Assembly (NCBI GenBank): GCA_910588455.1
Contig: CAJUPG010000001.1
Coordinates: forward strand, 4,727-68,726
Direction of reading: 5' to 3'
Origin: an uncultured Oscillospiraceae bacterium
GTDB taxonomy: Bacteria > Bacillota > Clostridia > Oscillospirales > Oscillospiraceae
DNA: 64,000 nucleotides
Shown here: one piece after another, positions 44,642 through 53,424 of the stretch
How positions within the stretch are numbered: the stretch's first letter is position 1
How the letters are laid out: each line of letters opens with the position of its first letter
The notes under the pieces: generated by a model
Databases searched by the model: none
The model's input: the letters and a program-made list of their open reading frames with translations, nothing else
What the model was told of the DNA's origin: nothing
Made by a program: the position numbers and the translations under genes

Positions 44642-45886
44642 CTATTCCCCCAGCAGCTCCTGCACCGCCAGCAGCACCCCCAGCCGGCCTGACTCGTAGG
44701 TCAATCCCCCCTGGAGGTAGACGGTATAGGGCTCCCGCATGGGCGCATCGGCGGACAGTTCAATGGAAGCCCCTTGAATAAAGGCCCCCGCAGCCATTAT
44801 TACTTTACAGTCATAGCCAGGCATATCCCAGGGCTCCGGGGTGACGTAGGAGTCCACCGGCGCCCCCATCTGGATACCCTTGCAGAACTTTTGTAGGGCC
44901 TCCGGCCCGCGCATATGGATCATTTGAATGATGTCATGGCGGATCTCCTGAGAAGCAGGCTGGGTTTCATAGCCCAGCAGCTCCATCACCCGGGCGGCGA
45001 ACACGGCGGTTTTAACGGCCTGGGCCACGGTATGGGGAGCCAGAAACAGACCCTGGTAGAGCAGACGATTTTGGCCTAACGTGCTGCCGCACTCTCCCCC
45101 GATGCCCGGGGCGGACAGCCGCATGGCGGCCCCCTCCACCAAGTCCCTCCGTCCGGCGATGTAGCCTCCGGTGGGTGCCAGTCCCCCGCCGGGATTTTTA
45201 ATCAGGGAACCCACCACCAAATCCGCCCCAACGTGAGTGGGTTCCTGAGTTTCCACAAACTCCCCATAGCAGTTGTCCACTAAAATTGCCGCATTGGGGT
45301 TGACCGATTTGATCCGGCGGCACATTTCACCAATCTCCGCCACAGAGAGGGAGCTTCGGGTGGAATAGCCCCGGGAGCGCTGGATTAAAACCGCCTTGAC
45401 CTTGGGGTCAGAGACCGCTTGCTCCAGACCATCCAGGTCCGGTTCATTGTCAAGTAATTCCACTTGACGGTACTGAATTCCGTAGTCCTTCAGGGAACCA
45501 TGCCCCTTGTCTACTGCTCCAATAACACCCATCAGGGTGTCGTAGGGCGCACCCACGGCGGACACCAGCACATCCCCCGCTTTCAGTGCTCCAAACAGGG
45601 CGCAGGTGATGGCGTGGGTGCCGTTGACAAACTGCTGGCGGACCAGGGCCGCCTCCGTCCCGAAGATCTGGGCGTACATGGTCTCCAGTTTCTCCCGGCC
45701 TGTGTCGTCGTAGCCGTAGCCGGTGGTGCCGGCAAAATCTCCGTCGGCGACCCGGCAATCCTGAAACGCAGAAAGCACCCGGCGGGTATTCTCCCGGGCA
45801 ATAGTGTCAATGCGGGCAAACTGCTCCGCCAGTTCGCCCTGGGCCTGGTCCCCCAGGGCCTGTACCTTCGGTGAAATTTGAATCAT
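44642..45886 (-). CDS. Methionine gamma-lyase/aluminium-resistance family PLP enzyme
   Basis: 414 aa from ATG 45886, which overlaps the preceding stop (ATGA). The fold-type I PLP Lys is in VVGSLIKNPGGG near residue 240; the substrate-binding segment GYGYDDTGREKLE is near 55. Proteins of this family (PF06838) are named for aluminium resistance, and some are annotated as methionine gamma-lyase-like. The actual reaction is uncertain. It is the last gene of the long run beginning at 54975 and follows an iron-sulfur flavoprotein gene. Confidence 0.9.
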   Translation of the reverse strand: MIQISPKVQALGDQAQGELAEQFARIDTIARENTRRVLSAFQDCRVADGDFAGTTGYGYDDTGREKLETMYAQIFGTEAALVRQQFVNGTHAITCALFGALKAGDVLVSAVGAPYDTLMGVIGAVDKGHGSLKDYGIQYRQVELLDNEPDLDGLEQAVSDPKVKAVLIQRSRGYSTRSSLSVAEIGEMCRRIKSVNPNAAILVDNCYGEFVETQEPTHVGADLVVGSLIKNPGGGLAPTGGYIAGRRDLVEGAAMRLSAPGIGGECGSTLGQNRLLYQGLFLAPHTVAQAVKTAVFAARVMELLGYETQPASQEIRHDIIQMIHMRGPEALQKFCKGIQMGAPVDSYVTPEPWDMPGYDCKVIMAAGAFIQGASIELSADAPMREPYTVYLQGGLTYESGRLGVLLAVQELLGE

Positions 45887-46578
45887 ATCTGTTTCCAGGG
45901 GCGGGCCTTGTCCTCCCAGCCCCTCTCCTTCCAATAAATAATATCCGCTTCGTTCCACCCTATTTTGTGGAGCATCCGCACAAGGGCAAAAAAACCTCTT
46001 GTCTTGATGCCTGGTTTCACGCGGCCATATTTTTGCTTGATCTTCTGGGCTAATTTTGTGGTTTTCCGGTGGATTTTTGCTTTTATTTTATCACTGACGC
46101 CCTCATAGGAGGTCTCCCGTACTGCCACGCCGTATCGGTAGATTTGGGGCACCCCCCAGAAAAACAGGCTGTCCGCCATATCCCGGTTGGTGGTTTTCAT
46201 TCCCGCACCCGCCGCCGTGGAGATGCACACCCCCTGCTTGTGAAACATCGCCGCCAGGGGCCGGTGGACCATCCAGCGGTAGCCGTAGTGATCCAGCAGA
46301 GCCTTCATGGCTCCGGTGGCGTGGTAGACGTAAACCGGACTGGCTAAAATCAGCACATCTGCCTGGTCGATGGCCTGGGTGATGGGTTGGAGCTTTTCAT
46401 AATGCGGGCACAACGTCTCCGACCGCGCAAAGCACTGGGTACAGCCCAGACAGAATTCTCCAAAATCCCGGGGCAGGAAAAATTCCGTTACATCCCCTTT
46501 CAGCTTTTCCGCCAGCTGATGGGCGATCTGGTAGGTGGACCCCTTGTGGCTCTGACCGTGTAAAATGGTAATTTTCAT
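45883..46578 (-). CDS. Flavodoxin-like iron-sulfur flavoprotein (NADPH-dependent FMN reductase family)
   Basis: 231 aa from ATG 46578, coupled by ATGA to the stop of the TOPRIM gene. The N-terminal flavodoxin fold has the FMN phosphate loop HGQSHKGST near residue 7. A compact cysteine cluster CLGCTQCFARSETLC (C43, C46, C49, C57; CX2CX2CX7C) matches the 4Fe-4S binding pattern of iron-sulfur flavoproteins (Isf). LASPVYVYHATGAMKALLDH is the second FMN loop. It may shuttle electrons or reduce quinones or oxygen. The C-terminal extension (about residues 160-231) is basic and unusual for the family. Confidence 0.85.
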   Translation of the reverse strand: MKITILHGQSHKGSTYQIAHQLAEKLKGDVTEFFLPRDFGEFCLGCTQCFARSETLCPHYEKLQPITQAIDQADVLILASPVYVYHATGAMKALLDHYGYRWMVHRPLAAMFHKQGVCISTAAGAGMKTTNRDMADSLFFWGVPQIYRYGVAVRETSYEGVSDKIKAKIHRKTTKLAQKIKQKYGRVKPGIKTRGFFALVRMLHKIGWNEADIIYWKERGWEDKARPWKQI

Positions 46579-47165
46579 TCCAATAATTTCCGCCCCTCCT
46601 CCGGGCCGTAACAGTGGTTCAGTACCGCCAGCAAGCCGTTGGCCGACAGATGCTCCGGCAGATCTAACCGCTTCAGCAGTATCTTTCGCTTTTGGGCGCT
46701 GTCCGGGCCCCCTGCGAGACCCGCCGCGCACAGGTCCGCCTTGGAAATGGGGGGACCCGCAAAAGGTCGGGGGGCGTTTTCGTCCAAAATGGTGGCGTTT
46801 GCCCTACGCAAAACATCCTCCAAAACCCCCGGCGGCATCCCCTCCACTCCCAGCTTGCCCTCCTTGCCCGGTCTGGCCTTCCGGCGCTCCTTGCCGTACA
46901 CGTCGGGAATATAGGCGTGCTTTAAAAATTGGGGCGGAACCGCGCTTTTGATGCGGTTGCGAATGACAAAACCCGCCCCGTCGGAGTCGGTGAGGACAAT
47001 AAGTCCCCGAGTTCGGGCTGCACGGCCCAGCAGAGCCAGCTGCTCCGGATTTTTGAAGATACCGAACCCCGCCGTCTCCAGGATCAGGGTGTCCACCACC
47101 TGAGAAATGGCGTTTTTATCGTACCGGCCCTCCACCACAATGGCCTCCTGAATCCGCAGCTTCAT
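46575..47165 (-). CDS. RNase M5-like TOPRIM protein with DUF4093
   Basis: 196 aa. The TOPRIM domain covers about residues 6-95, with the conserved Glu in VVEGRYDK and the DxD in LTDSDGAG. The C-terminal DUF4093-like domain follows. RNase M5 (RnmV) matures 5S rRNA in Firmicutes; this protein fits its size and domain order, so that is the likely role. It overlaps the holA stop by four bases (ATGA) and its own stop overlaps the next start. In many Firmicutes rnmV lies by ksgA; here it is beside holA. Confidence 0.82.
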   Translation of the reverse strand: MKLRIQEAIVVEGRYDKNAISQVVDTLILETAGFGIFKNPEQLALLGRAARTRGLIVLTDSDGAGFVIRNRIKSAVPPQFLKHAYIPDVYGKERRKARPGKEGKLGVEGMPPGVLEDVLRRANATILDENAPRPFAGPPISKADLCAAGLAGGPDSAQKRKILLKRLDLPEHLSANGLLAVLNHCYGPEEGRKLLE

Positions 47166-48199
47166 ACCGGCGCCGCCAATTCCAGCACCAAGCCTGTCAA
47201 CAGGCCCTGGGGCTCCTGGCCGGTGGACTTCATGGCCAAATCAATCTCGCCGCACCGGATGGCCGCGCGGCGGCACCAGGGCAGAGAAAACCGCCGGGCC
47301 ATCCCCATGAGCTTTTCCGAGGGGTAGGGCTTCAGCCCCCATAGCTGGGCCACATAGGAGGTACCCCGTCCGGACTCTAAGGCCAGCCGCGCACTGTAAA
47401 GCTGCCGCACTTGACGGCTGAGAGACCAGAGAATGCGGATGGGCGCCTCCTGCATTTGGTACAGCTCCCCCAGCACAGCCAGGGCGCGGTCAAATTTTCC
47501 AGCCCCGATGGCGTCGGTCATGCCATACACCACCGCGTCCAGCTGGGGCGTAGCCACCGCGTCAATGTCCTCCCGGGTAATCCGCGCCCCTTTGGCGTAA
47601 GCCCCTACCTTCTCAATTTCGCCTGCCAGATTGGTCATCAAATCGCCGCACAGGAAAATAAACTCCAAAGCCAGCTTGGTGTCGATGTCTTTTTCCAAGG
47701 CCCGGAACCGGCGGCGTACCCAGTCCACCAGATTTTTCTGGTCCTGGCGGACAAAATGAACCACTGTGCCGTATTCCTTCAGGGCGGCAGCCAGTTTGGT
47801 CCGGGCGTCCCCCTTATAGGGGATTAAATCGTACACAAAGACCACACAGCAGTAGTCCGGCAGCTGAGCAAAAATCCGGCCGTAGCTCTCGCGGTCCTTT
47901 TCCCCGGCTTTAAATAGGTCGTAGTCCGTCACCAACACTAAGGTGCGCTCTCCCATCATGGGCAGACAGTCCACCGCCTGCTCCAAGGCCCGCGGGGACA
48001 TCTCTTTGGCTGCAAGCTCGTGAAGATTGAACGTGCCCATTCCACCGGAGAGAATCAGTTCCTTCAGTTTGCTTAAATAGTGGTCCCGCAGGTAACTCTC
48101 CTCCCCGTGGAGCACGTAGAGCTTCCCCGGTTCGCCTGCCGCCAGGGCTTTTTTAAAGGCTTGGTAGCCCGAGGTATCTGGCTTTTTTTGTGGGGGCAT
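47162..48199 (-). CDS. holA: DNA polymerase III subunit delta
   Basis: 345 aa, the usual length. The N-terminal part reads LYVLHGEESYLRDHYLSKLK, typical of the delta subunit's divergent P-loop region without a working Walker A. The middle holds the collar-type helical domains (AIGAGKFDRALAVLGELYQM near 233), and the protein ends with the third delta domain. Delta opens the beta clamp during loading. ATG 48199 has AGGAGGG upstream; comEC ends 12 bases before it. The two are often neighbours in Firmicutes, supporting both calls. Confidence 0.93.
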   Translation of the reverse strand: MPPQKKPDTSGYQAFKKALAAGEPGKLYVLHGEESYLRDHYLSKLKELILSGGMGTFNLHELAAKEMSPRALEQAVDCLPMMGERTLVLVTDYDLFKAGEKDRESYGRIFAQLPDYCCVVFVYDLIPYKGDARTKLAAALKEYGTVVHFVRQDQKNLVDWVRRRFRALEKDIDTKLALEFIFLCGDLMTNLAGEIEKVGAYAKGARITREDIDAVATPQLDAVVYGMTDAIGAGKFDRALAVLGELYQMQEAPIRILWSLSRQVRQLYSARLALESGRGTSYVAQLWGLKPYPSEKLMGMARRFSLPWCRRAAIRCGEIDLAMKSTGQEPQGLLTGLVLELAAPV

Positions 48200-48211
48200 C
48201 CTACATCCCTC

Positions 48212-50512
48212 CTAATATTTTTGAATGGCAATGGTTCCATTTTGATCCGTGCGGTAAATTTCCGCACCGGCTTCCTCCATCCGGTTCAAGGTGCTTTCAC
48301 TGGGGTGGCCGTACCGGTTATAGGCCCCCACAGAAATGCAGATCACCTCTGGCCGTACCGCCTCCAGCAGCTCCGGACTGGTGGAATACTCCGAACCATG
48401 GTGGCCCGCCACCAGCACCTCAATATCCGGCAAGGCCGTGTGCGCCAGCAGCTTCTGCTCCACATCGCTGCCCATATCGCCAGTGACCAGTACGTCGAAG
48501 TCCCCGGCAGAGGCCAGCACCGTAAGACCCAGCTCGTTGGTGGACCCCTCCCCCAGAGGGCCGAACAGGGTCAAGACAGCTTCGCCCTGAACAGGCAGGG
48601 CAATATCATCGGAAACCAGTTGGACCTGGGTTCCGCACTCCTGCGCCTTTTGGAAAATTTCCTCTCGCAGCGGGTCACCCTCCTCCACGTCAGGGGCATA
48701 AAGAAAATTCACTTGCACCCGCTCCAAAAGCTGGGGTATTCCGTTGGCGTGGTCCCCGTGATAATGGGACAAAATCAGGTAGTCCAGCCCTCCATAGCCC
48801 CGGTCCTGGAGGTAGTCGGCAGCGATGTTTCCCGCTTCGTCCTCCCGGCTTCCGCCGCAGTCCAGCAGAGCCAGCTGATCTCCCAGCCGCAGCAGAACAC
48901 TCTGACCCTGCCCTACATCCAGAACCACCAGGGCGATTTCCCCCATCCGGAATGTATACAGGTTGAGCAGCAGAGCCGCCAAAAAAGCCGCGCACACACT
49001 GGTAATTGGAATGGCGGGCCGGATGGGCTCATCCCTGTGCCGCCAGGCCAGGAGAAAGCATCCCGCCAACAGCCCATATGCGAACACCAGCCAGGCCCGG
49101 TAATAGAACGAGTTGGTGGTAACCGCCGCCAGGGGCAGCTTTGCCAGCCCGGGCACAACAGCTTGCAGGTAGTGGACAAAGGGGATGCCCGGCAGGGCGG
49201 CGACCCGCCCCGCGGCGGGACAAAGCGCCCCCAGCACCCCGGCGATCAGGCCGAAAGAGAACGCACCCGACACAGCCCAGAGGGTGAGCAGGTTAGACAG
49301 GGGTGAGATTAAGGAAATTTTTTCAAAATGAAGAGCCGACAGAGGGGTGGTAAAAACCATCGCGCCCACAGTGGCACAGCAGGTGGAGACCAAAAACGAC
49401 AGCAGCTTACCCCCGGTCTTTCCCAGCCGCTTCCGAAGGGGCCGGGAGCGCTCCATCCAGTATCGCTGCAGGGGCTCGGCGCACAATAGAATGCCCGCCA
49501 CCGATGCGAAAGACAGCTGAAGCCCAATATGGGCGGCGGCAAAGGGATTCTGGACCAGCATCAGCAGCAGCGGGAGGGACAGCGCGGTCAGGCCGTCCCG
49601 CTCCCGGCCAAACAGCGGCGCCAGCTCCAGCAGAAGAATCATTACCGAAGCCCGGACAATCGAGGGCGTGCTCCCCGCCACCAGCATAAAAATCAGCGTC
49701 ACCGGAAGAATGGTCAGGGCGGTACGCCGCTTTCCGCGGCCCAGCAGCAGACTAATCAGCCCCGCCAGGAAGGCCAGGTGCATTCCGGACACGGCAACCG
49801 TGTGGGACAGCCCTGTACGCTGGAGGGAGGAGGTGTAAGGGGCGGACAGATCATCCCGGTTGCCGGTGACCAGCGCCAAAACCAGAGGCGCATACTGGTC
49901 CGGAAAGGCGGCCATCACCCCGTTTTTCAGCCCCCGGGCCCAGAACGCCGGCAGGCGGGCCAGGGGAACCCGCTCCGGCCGCTCTGTCTCCAGCGCGCCA
50001 TAGCCTCGGATTCGCAGGAAAATACCCTTGGCCAGATAGTAGGTTACGTCCTCCCCCGCAAAATTCAAATCCGCCCGCTCACAGTGGCCAATGGTGGAAA
50101 TCCGGTCCCCCGGCTGAAGCTCCAGCCCCTCCCCGTCCAACGTCAGAAGGGCCTTGACCGAGGTTCCGTCCACTTGCGCCCGCACCGCCATGGTGCAGCT
50201 GCCATAGTTTCCAGCCTTGGGCCACTCCAGTACAGTGGCCGTCATCCGGACCGTTTTTCCGTCCAGAGCTGCCGCAGGAGCGTAAAACAGCTGGCGGTAG
50301 ACTCCGCCCCAGGAAAATCCCAGGGTCAGCCCCAAAGCACAGCAGATCAGTTTACGCCGCCAGCGGGGCCTTCCACCCACCGGCAGCAGAAACAACAGCC
50401 ACACGCCGGCGCAGGCGGCCCCCAGTGGGAACAGCAGACTCTGGATGGGCAGATATACTCCCACCAAAATGGCCGCCGCAAACCCGGCCGTCGTCCATGC
50501 CAGTACCCGCAC
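48212..50512 (-). CDS. comEC: ComEC/Rec2-type DNA uptake channel
   Basis: 766 aa from GTG 50512 (GGGGGG upstream). It has an N-terminal DUF4131 region, a ten-or-more-helix Competence domain (GLSHTVAVSGMHLAFLAG near 230), and a C-terminal metallo-beta-lactamase-like domain. That domain carries VLDVGQGQSVLL near 535, LSHYHGDHANG near 580 and VAGHHGSEYST. ComEC is the inner-membrane pore for single-stranded DNA during transformation, and its lactamase-like domain probably degrades the other strand. comEA was not found in the window. Its presence alone does not show competence. Confidence 0.95.
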   Translation of the reverse strand: MRVLAWTTAGFAAAILVGVYLPIQSLLFPLGAACAGVWLLFLLPVGGRPRWRRKLICCALGLTLGFSWGGVYRQLFYAPAAALDGKTVRMTATVLEWPKAGNYGSCTMAVRAQVDGTSVKALLTLDGEGLELQPGDRISTIGHCERADLNFAGEDVTYYLAKGIFLRIRGYGALETERPERVPLARLPAFWARGLKNGVMAAFPDQYAPLVLALVTGNRDDLSAPYTSSLQRTGLSHTVAVSGMHLAFLAGLISLLLGRGKRRTALTILPVTLIFMLVAGSTPSIVRASVMILLLELAPLFGRERDGLTALSLPLLLMLVQNPFAAAHIGLQLSFASVAGILLCAEPLQRYWMERSRPLRKRLGKTGGKLLSFLVSTCCATVGAMVFTTPLSALHFEKISLISPLSNLLTLWAVSGAFSFGLIAGVLGALCPAAGRVAALPGIPFVHYLQAVVPGLAKLPLAAVTTNSFYYRAWLVFAYGLLAGCFLLAWRHRDEPIRPAIPITSVCAAFLAALLLNLYTFRMGEIALVVLDVGQGQSVLLRLGDQLALLDCGGSREDEAGNIAADYLQDRGYGGLDYLILSHYHGDHANGIPQLLERVQVNFLYAPDVEEGDPLREEIFQKAQECGTQVQLVSDDIALPVQGEAVLTLFGPLGEGSTNELGLTVLASAGDFDVLVTGDMGSDVEQKLLAHTALPDIEVLVAGHHGSEYSTSPELLEAVRPEVICISVGAYNRYGHPSESTLNRMEEAGAEIYRTDQNGTIAIQKY

Positions 50513-50530
50513 TGCCGTCCCCCCTTTCCA

Positions 50531-52783
50531 TCAAATCCAGTACAATATGCCGAAGAAGAGCCCGCCCAGAAGCAGCAAACCGCCTCCGTTGGACTGAATT
50601 GCCATCCCCTGGGGCGTCAGCGCCGCCAGCCGCTGGAGCATGGGAGATAACTGGGACAAATCGACAAAACAGCCCCCTAAAACGCACAGAATCAGCGCCA
50701 GAAAGGGCGCCAGGGTATCCACACGGCCCGCCTGGGGCGACAGGCCGGTGAGCAGCAGAGCCAGCGCCGCCATACACCAGGAGAAGCAAAGTACAGTCCA
50801 GAGAACCTGGGGCGTCCCTATGCCTGCCGGAAGCAAAACCACACACATACACACAGCCGTCAATCCAAACAGAGCCAGCAGATCCGTCCCCCGGGCCAGC
50901 AGTCTCCCCCTGGGCTGAGCCCGCAAGCGGCCCGTCACCCGGCGGCAGTCCTCCCGGCCCGTCCAGGCGGCCCAGGTCAGGGCGCACAGGGTAGCCGACA
51001 GCACCGCAAATCCCATAGAGCTGGGCTGAAAGAGGCTCCGGGTCTTTCCCTGGGCGGTGGTGATGCGAAACAGAGGCGGTTGGTTTTCATTCAAACGGTC
51101 GATGGTTTGGAACAGCTCCTCCTGGGAAACGCCGTCCATCCGCTGTGCGGACTCCTCCAGGGCCCACACCCGGCTGCGCAGGATGGCCGTATGGCCGGCA
51201 ATCATTTCACGGGCCGCCCGGGCGGAATGGGAGCTGGCCGTCCCCCGATAGGTCATGGGCAGCTGCTCCGCGCCGCTGTCAAGGGCCGCGCCAAACCCAG
51301 GGGACAGGGTCAAAAGCCCCTCGGTCTGTCCGGTCAGAAGCAGGCGCTCCCCCTCCTTCTCTGTACAGGAAATCAGCTTTACGGTGCTGGTATTTCCAAG
51401 GGAATCCAGCATCTCCTGGCTGTGGACCGAGCCGTCCTTGTCCACCACAGCCAGCACCAGACTCTCCTGGGCCTCCTGGCGCAGCGCATAGGCGGAACCC
51501 GCTCCACACAGCAGAAGCAGCGTCAGGGCAATAATCAAGCTAACAGCCCCACCAGACATAGCGTTTCCCTTCAAAAAGAGAATGGAATAAATCGGGGTGT
51601 CCGTCTTTCTGTAAGGCAAAATCCCTTTATAGCGCTTCCACTGCAAGGCAGTGAGCAGGACGGCCCCAAGTGCCAGTCCTGCCAAGGGCCACAGCCACGA
51701 TAAAAGATTGCCCCCCTGGGCAATCAGCTCCACCCCAAGTCCCGCATAATACGGAAGGGTGAAGGGTGCCAGCCATTGCAGGGGCTTGGGCAGCAGAGCC
51801 AAGGGGTACAGGCCGCCTCCGGCCAGCAGGGAAACCAGTAGATACAGGTTTCCCCATCTCTGGGCCCGCTCCTCCTCCCAGGCCCAAAGGGCCAGGCAGA
51901 GCATCAGGCAGAAGGCACACAGAAGCAGCGCTCCGCCCAAAAGCGCCAGCCCAATCAAGTCTTTTGGCCCAAACACCGCCAGCAGCAGCCCCAGGGCCGG
52001 AACGGCAAGCACTAACACACAAAGCAGCTTAGACAGGGCGAAGGCCCCCAGTCCGCCCCCAGCGCTTCGATATCGGGCCAGCAGACCCAAACGCAGCTCC
52101 TGGGGGACAGTTTTCGCCGCTGCCAGAGCAAAAAACAGACACAAAACCGAGAGGGTGCTGGCAAACAGCCTCCGCTCCAGAGCTCCCCGTACGTCGGAGA
52201 CCGTCACCCCGCCGTCGAACACCGCCTGCCGGCTGAGAGCGTCCCAGACCAGACGCTGGGATGACTGCTCATAGAGCTCCGCCTCCAACGCCGGGGTCAA
52301 ATCTCCATAGCAGTACTGATATACCCCCAAAAGAGCGGTCTGGTCCGCCTGAATAATTCCCATAACGCTCTCAAACATAGAGCCAAATAACTGGGATTCC
52401 AACGGCATGGAGCCGTTCAGAGTGACCGGGACCTCCTGGTTATCCATGGTATACATGGTATAAAAAAAGTCCTTTGGAATGGTAACCACCGCCGCTGCTC
52501 CCTGCTGGAGCAGTTCCAGATCCGACTGGTCCTCCCGGGCGGTTATCACCTCAGAAAACAATTCAATCTGCTCCATCTGCCCCACAAGAGAGCGGGACAT
52601 AAGGGTGTGATCCAAATCCCGGACGGCAATGGCGAAGGGCTGTATGGCCGTCTGCTGGGAGTAATCCCCCATTCCCGCCCCCAAAGCCAGAAACAGCAGC
52701 ACCGGCAGCAGAATCGACCACCAGCCGCTCCCCTTCAGCAGCAGCCTGCAATCTTTGAACAGGGATGCCCGCAGTCCGCTCAT
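50531..52783 (-). CDS. Fused double ABC-2 permease
   Basis: 750 aa from ATG 52783, overlapping the stop of the ATPase gene (ATGA). Two ABC2-type permease halves are joined: half 1 about residues 1-400 (one N-terminal helix, a large outside loop to about 220, then five or six helices) and half 2 about 425-750 with the same layout. ABC-2 exporters normally need two permease chains for one ATPase dimer; here they are on one polypeptide. The large loops suggest export of a peptide, lipid or drug. The substrate is not known. Confidence 0.88.
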   Translation of the reverse strand: MSGLRASLFKDCRLLLKGSGWWSILLPVLLFLALGAGMGDYSQQTAIQPFAIAVRDLDHTLMSRSLVGQMEQIELFSEVITAREDQSDLELLQQGAAAVVTIPKDFFYTMYTMDNQEVPVTLNGSMPLESQLFGSMFESVMGIIQADQTALLGVYQYCYGDLTPALEAELYEQSSQRLVWDALSRQAVFDGGVTVSDVRGALERRLFASTLSVLCLFFALAAAKTVPQELRLGLLARYRSAGGGLGAFALSKLLCVLVLAVPALGLLLAVFGPKDLIGLALLGGALLLCAFCLMLCLALWAWEEERAQRWGNLYLLVSLLAGGGLYPLALLPKPLQWLAPFTLPYYAGLGVELIAQGGNLLSWLWPLAGLALGAVLLTALQWKRYKGILPYRKTDTPIYSILFLKGNAMSGGAVSLIIALTLLLLCGAGSAYALRQEAQESLVLAVVDKDGSVHSQEMLDSLGNTSTVKLISCTEKEGERLLLTGQTEGLLTLSPGFGAALDSGAEQLPMTYRGTASSHSARAAREMIAGHTAILRSRVWALEESAQRMDGVSQEELFQTIDRLNENQPPLFRITTAQGKTRSLFQPSSMGFAVLSATLCALTWAAWTGREDCRRVTGRLRAQPRGRLLARGTDLLALFGLTAVCMCVVLLPAGIGTPQVLWTVLCFSWCMAALALLLTGLSPQAGRVDTLAPFLALILCVLGGCFVDLSQLSPMLQRLAALTPQGMAIQSNGGGLLLLGGLFFGILYWI

Positions 52784-53421
52784 GGCCGGACCTCCTCTGT
52801 AATGCGTCCCCCGGACAGGGTGATCAGCCGGGTGCACACCTGCTCCAGCTCCCCGCGCCGGTGGCTGACCAGTACCACACTGCATCCCTGCTCTCCCAGC
52901 TGCTTCACCATGGACAGCATCAGCTGGGCGGACGCTTCATCCGCTCCCGCTGTCGGTTCGTCCAGCAGCAGGAGCTTGGGCGTCCCCATCAGAGCGGTGG
53001 CCAGATGAAGCCGCCGCTTCATGCCGCCGGAATAGGCGGATGCGGGAACCCGTGCCTTCTCCTCCAGATTCATCTCCCGCAGCAGCCACCGGCTGCGGGC
53101 CTCGCAGGGCTTGGAAGGCAGATGGTGTACCTTTCCCCAAAAGCGCAGGTTGTCCAGCCCTGACAAGCTTTCATAAAGGGCGGGCTCCTGAGGGGCGTAG
53201 CCCACCCGGCCCCGAAGCTCCGGGCTGATCTGGATTGCTCCGCCGTCCGGCTTCTGCACCCCGGCCAGCAGGGACAGCAGAGTGCTCTTCCCTGCGCCGT
53301 TCTCCCCCCGGATGCCAATCAATTCTCCTGGAAAAATCTCCAGGGACAAGGGCCCCAGAACCTTGGGAGCTCTGGAGCCGTATCCCTTGACGATTTCCCG
53401 CAGACTACAAACCGCCTCCAT
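52780..53421 (-). CDS. ABC transporter ATP-binding protein
   Basis: 213 aa, one complete nucleotide-binding domain. It has Walker A GENGAGKST (near residue 39), a Q-loop in YAPQEP, the signature YSGGMKRRL (near 129), Walker B LLLLDEPT and the H-switch in LVSHRR. It energises the fused double permease encoded by the overlapping next gene. It lies three bases after the zinc-ribbon gene. As a single polypeptide it would have to dimerise, matching the two halves of the permease. Confidence 0.95.
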   Translation of the reverse strand: MEAVCSLREIVKGYGSRAPKVLGPLSLEIFPGELIGIRGENGAGKSTLLSLLAGVQKPDGGAIQISPELRGRVGYAPQEPALYESLSGLDNLRFWGKVHHLPSKPCEARSRWLLREMNLEEKARVPASAYSGGMKRRLHLATALMGTPKLLLLDEPTAGADEASAQLMLSMVKQLGEQGCSVVLVSHRRGELEQVCTRLITLSGGRITEEVRP

Positions 53422-53424
53422 CGG

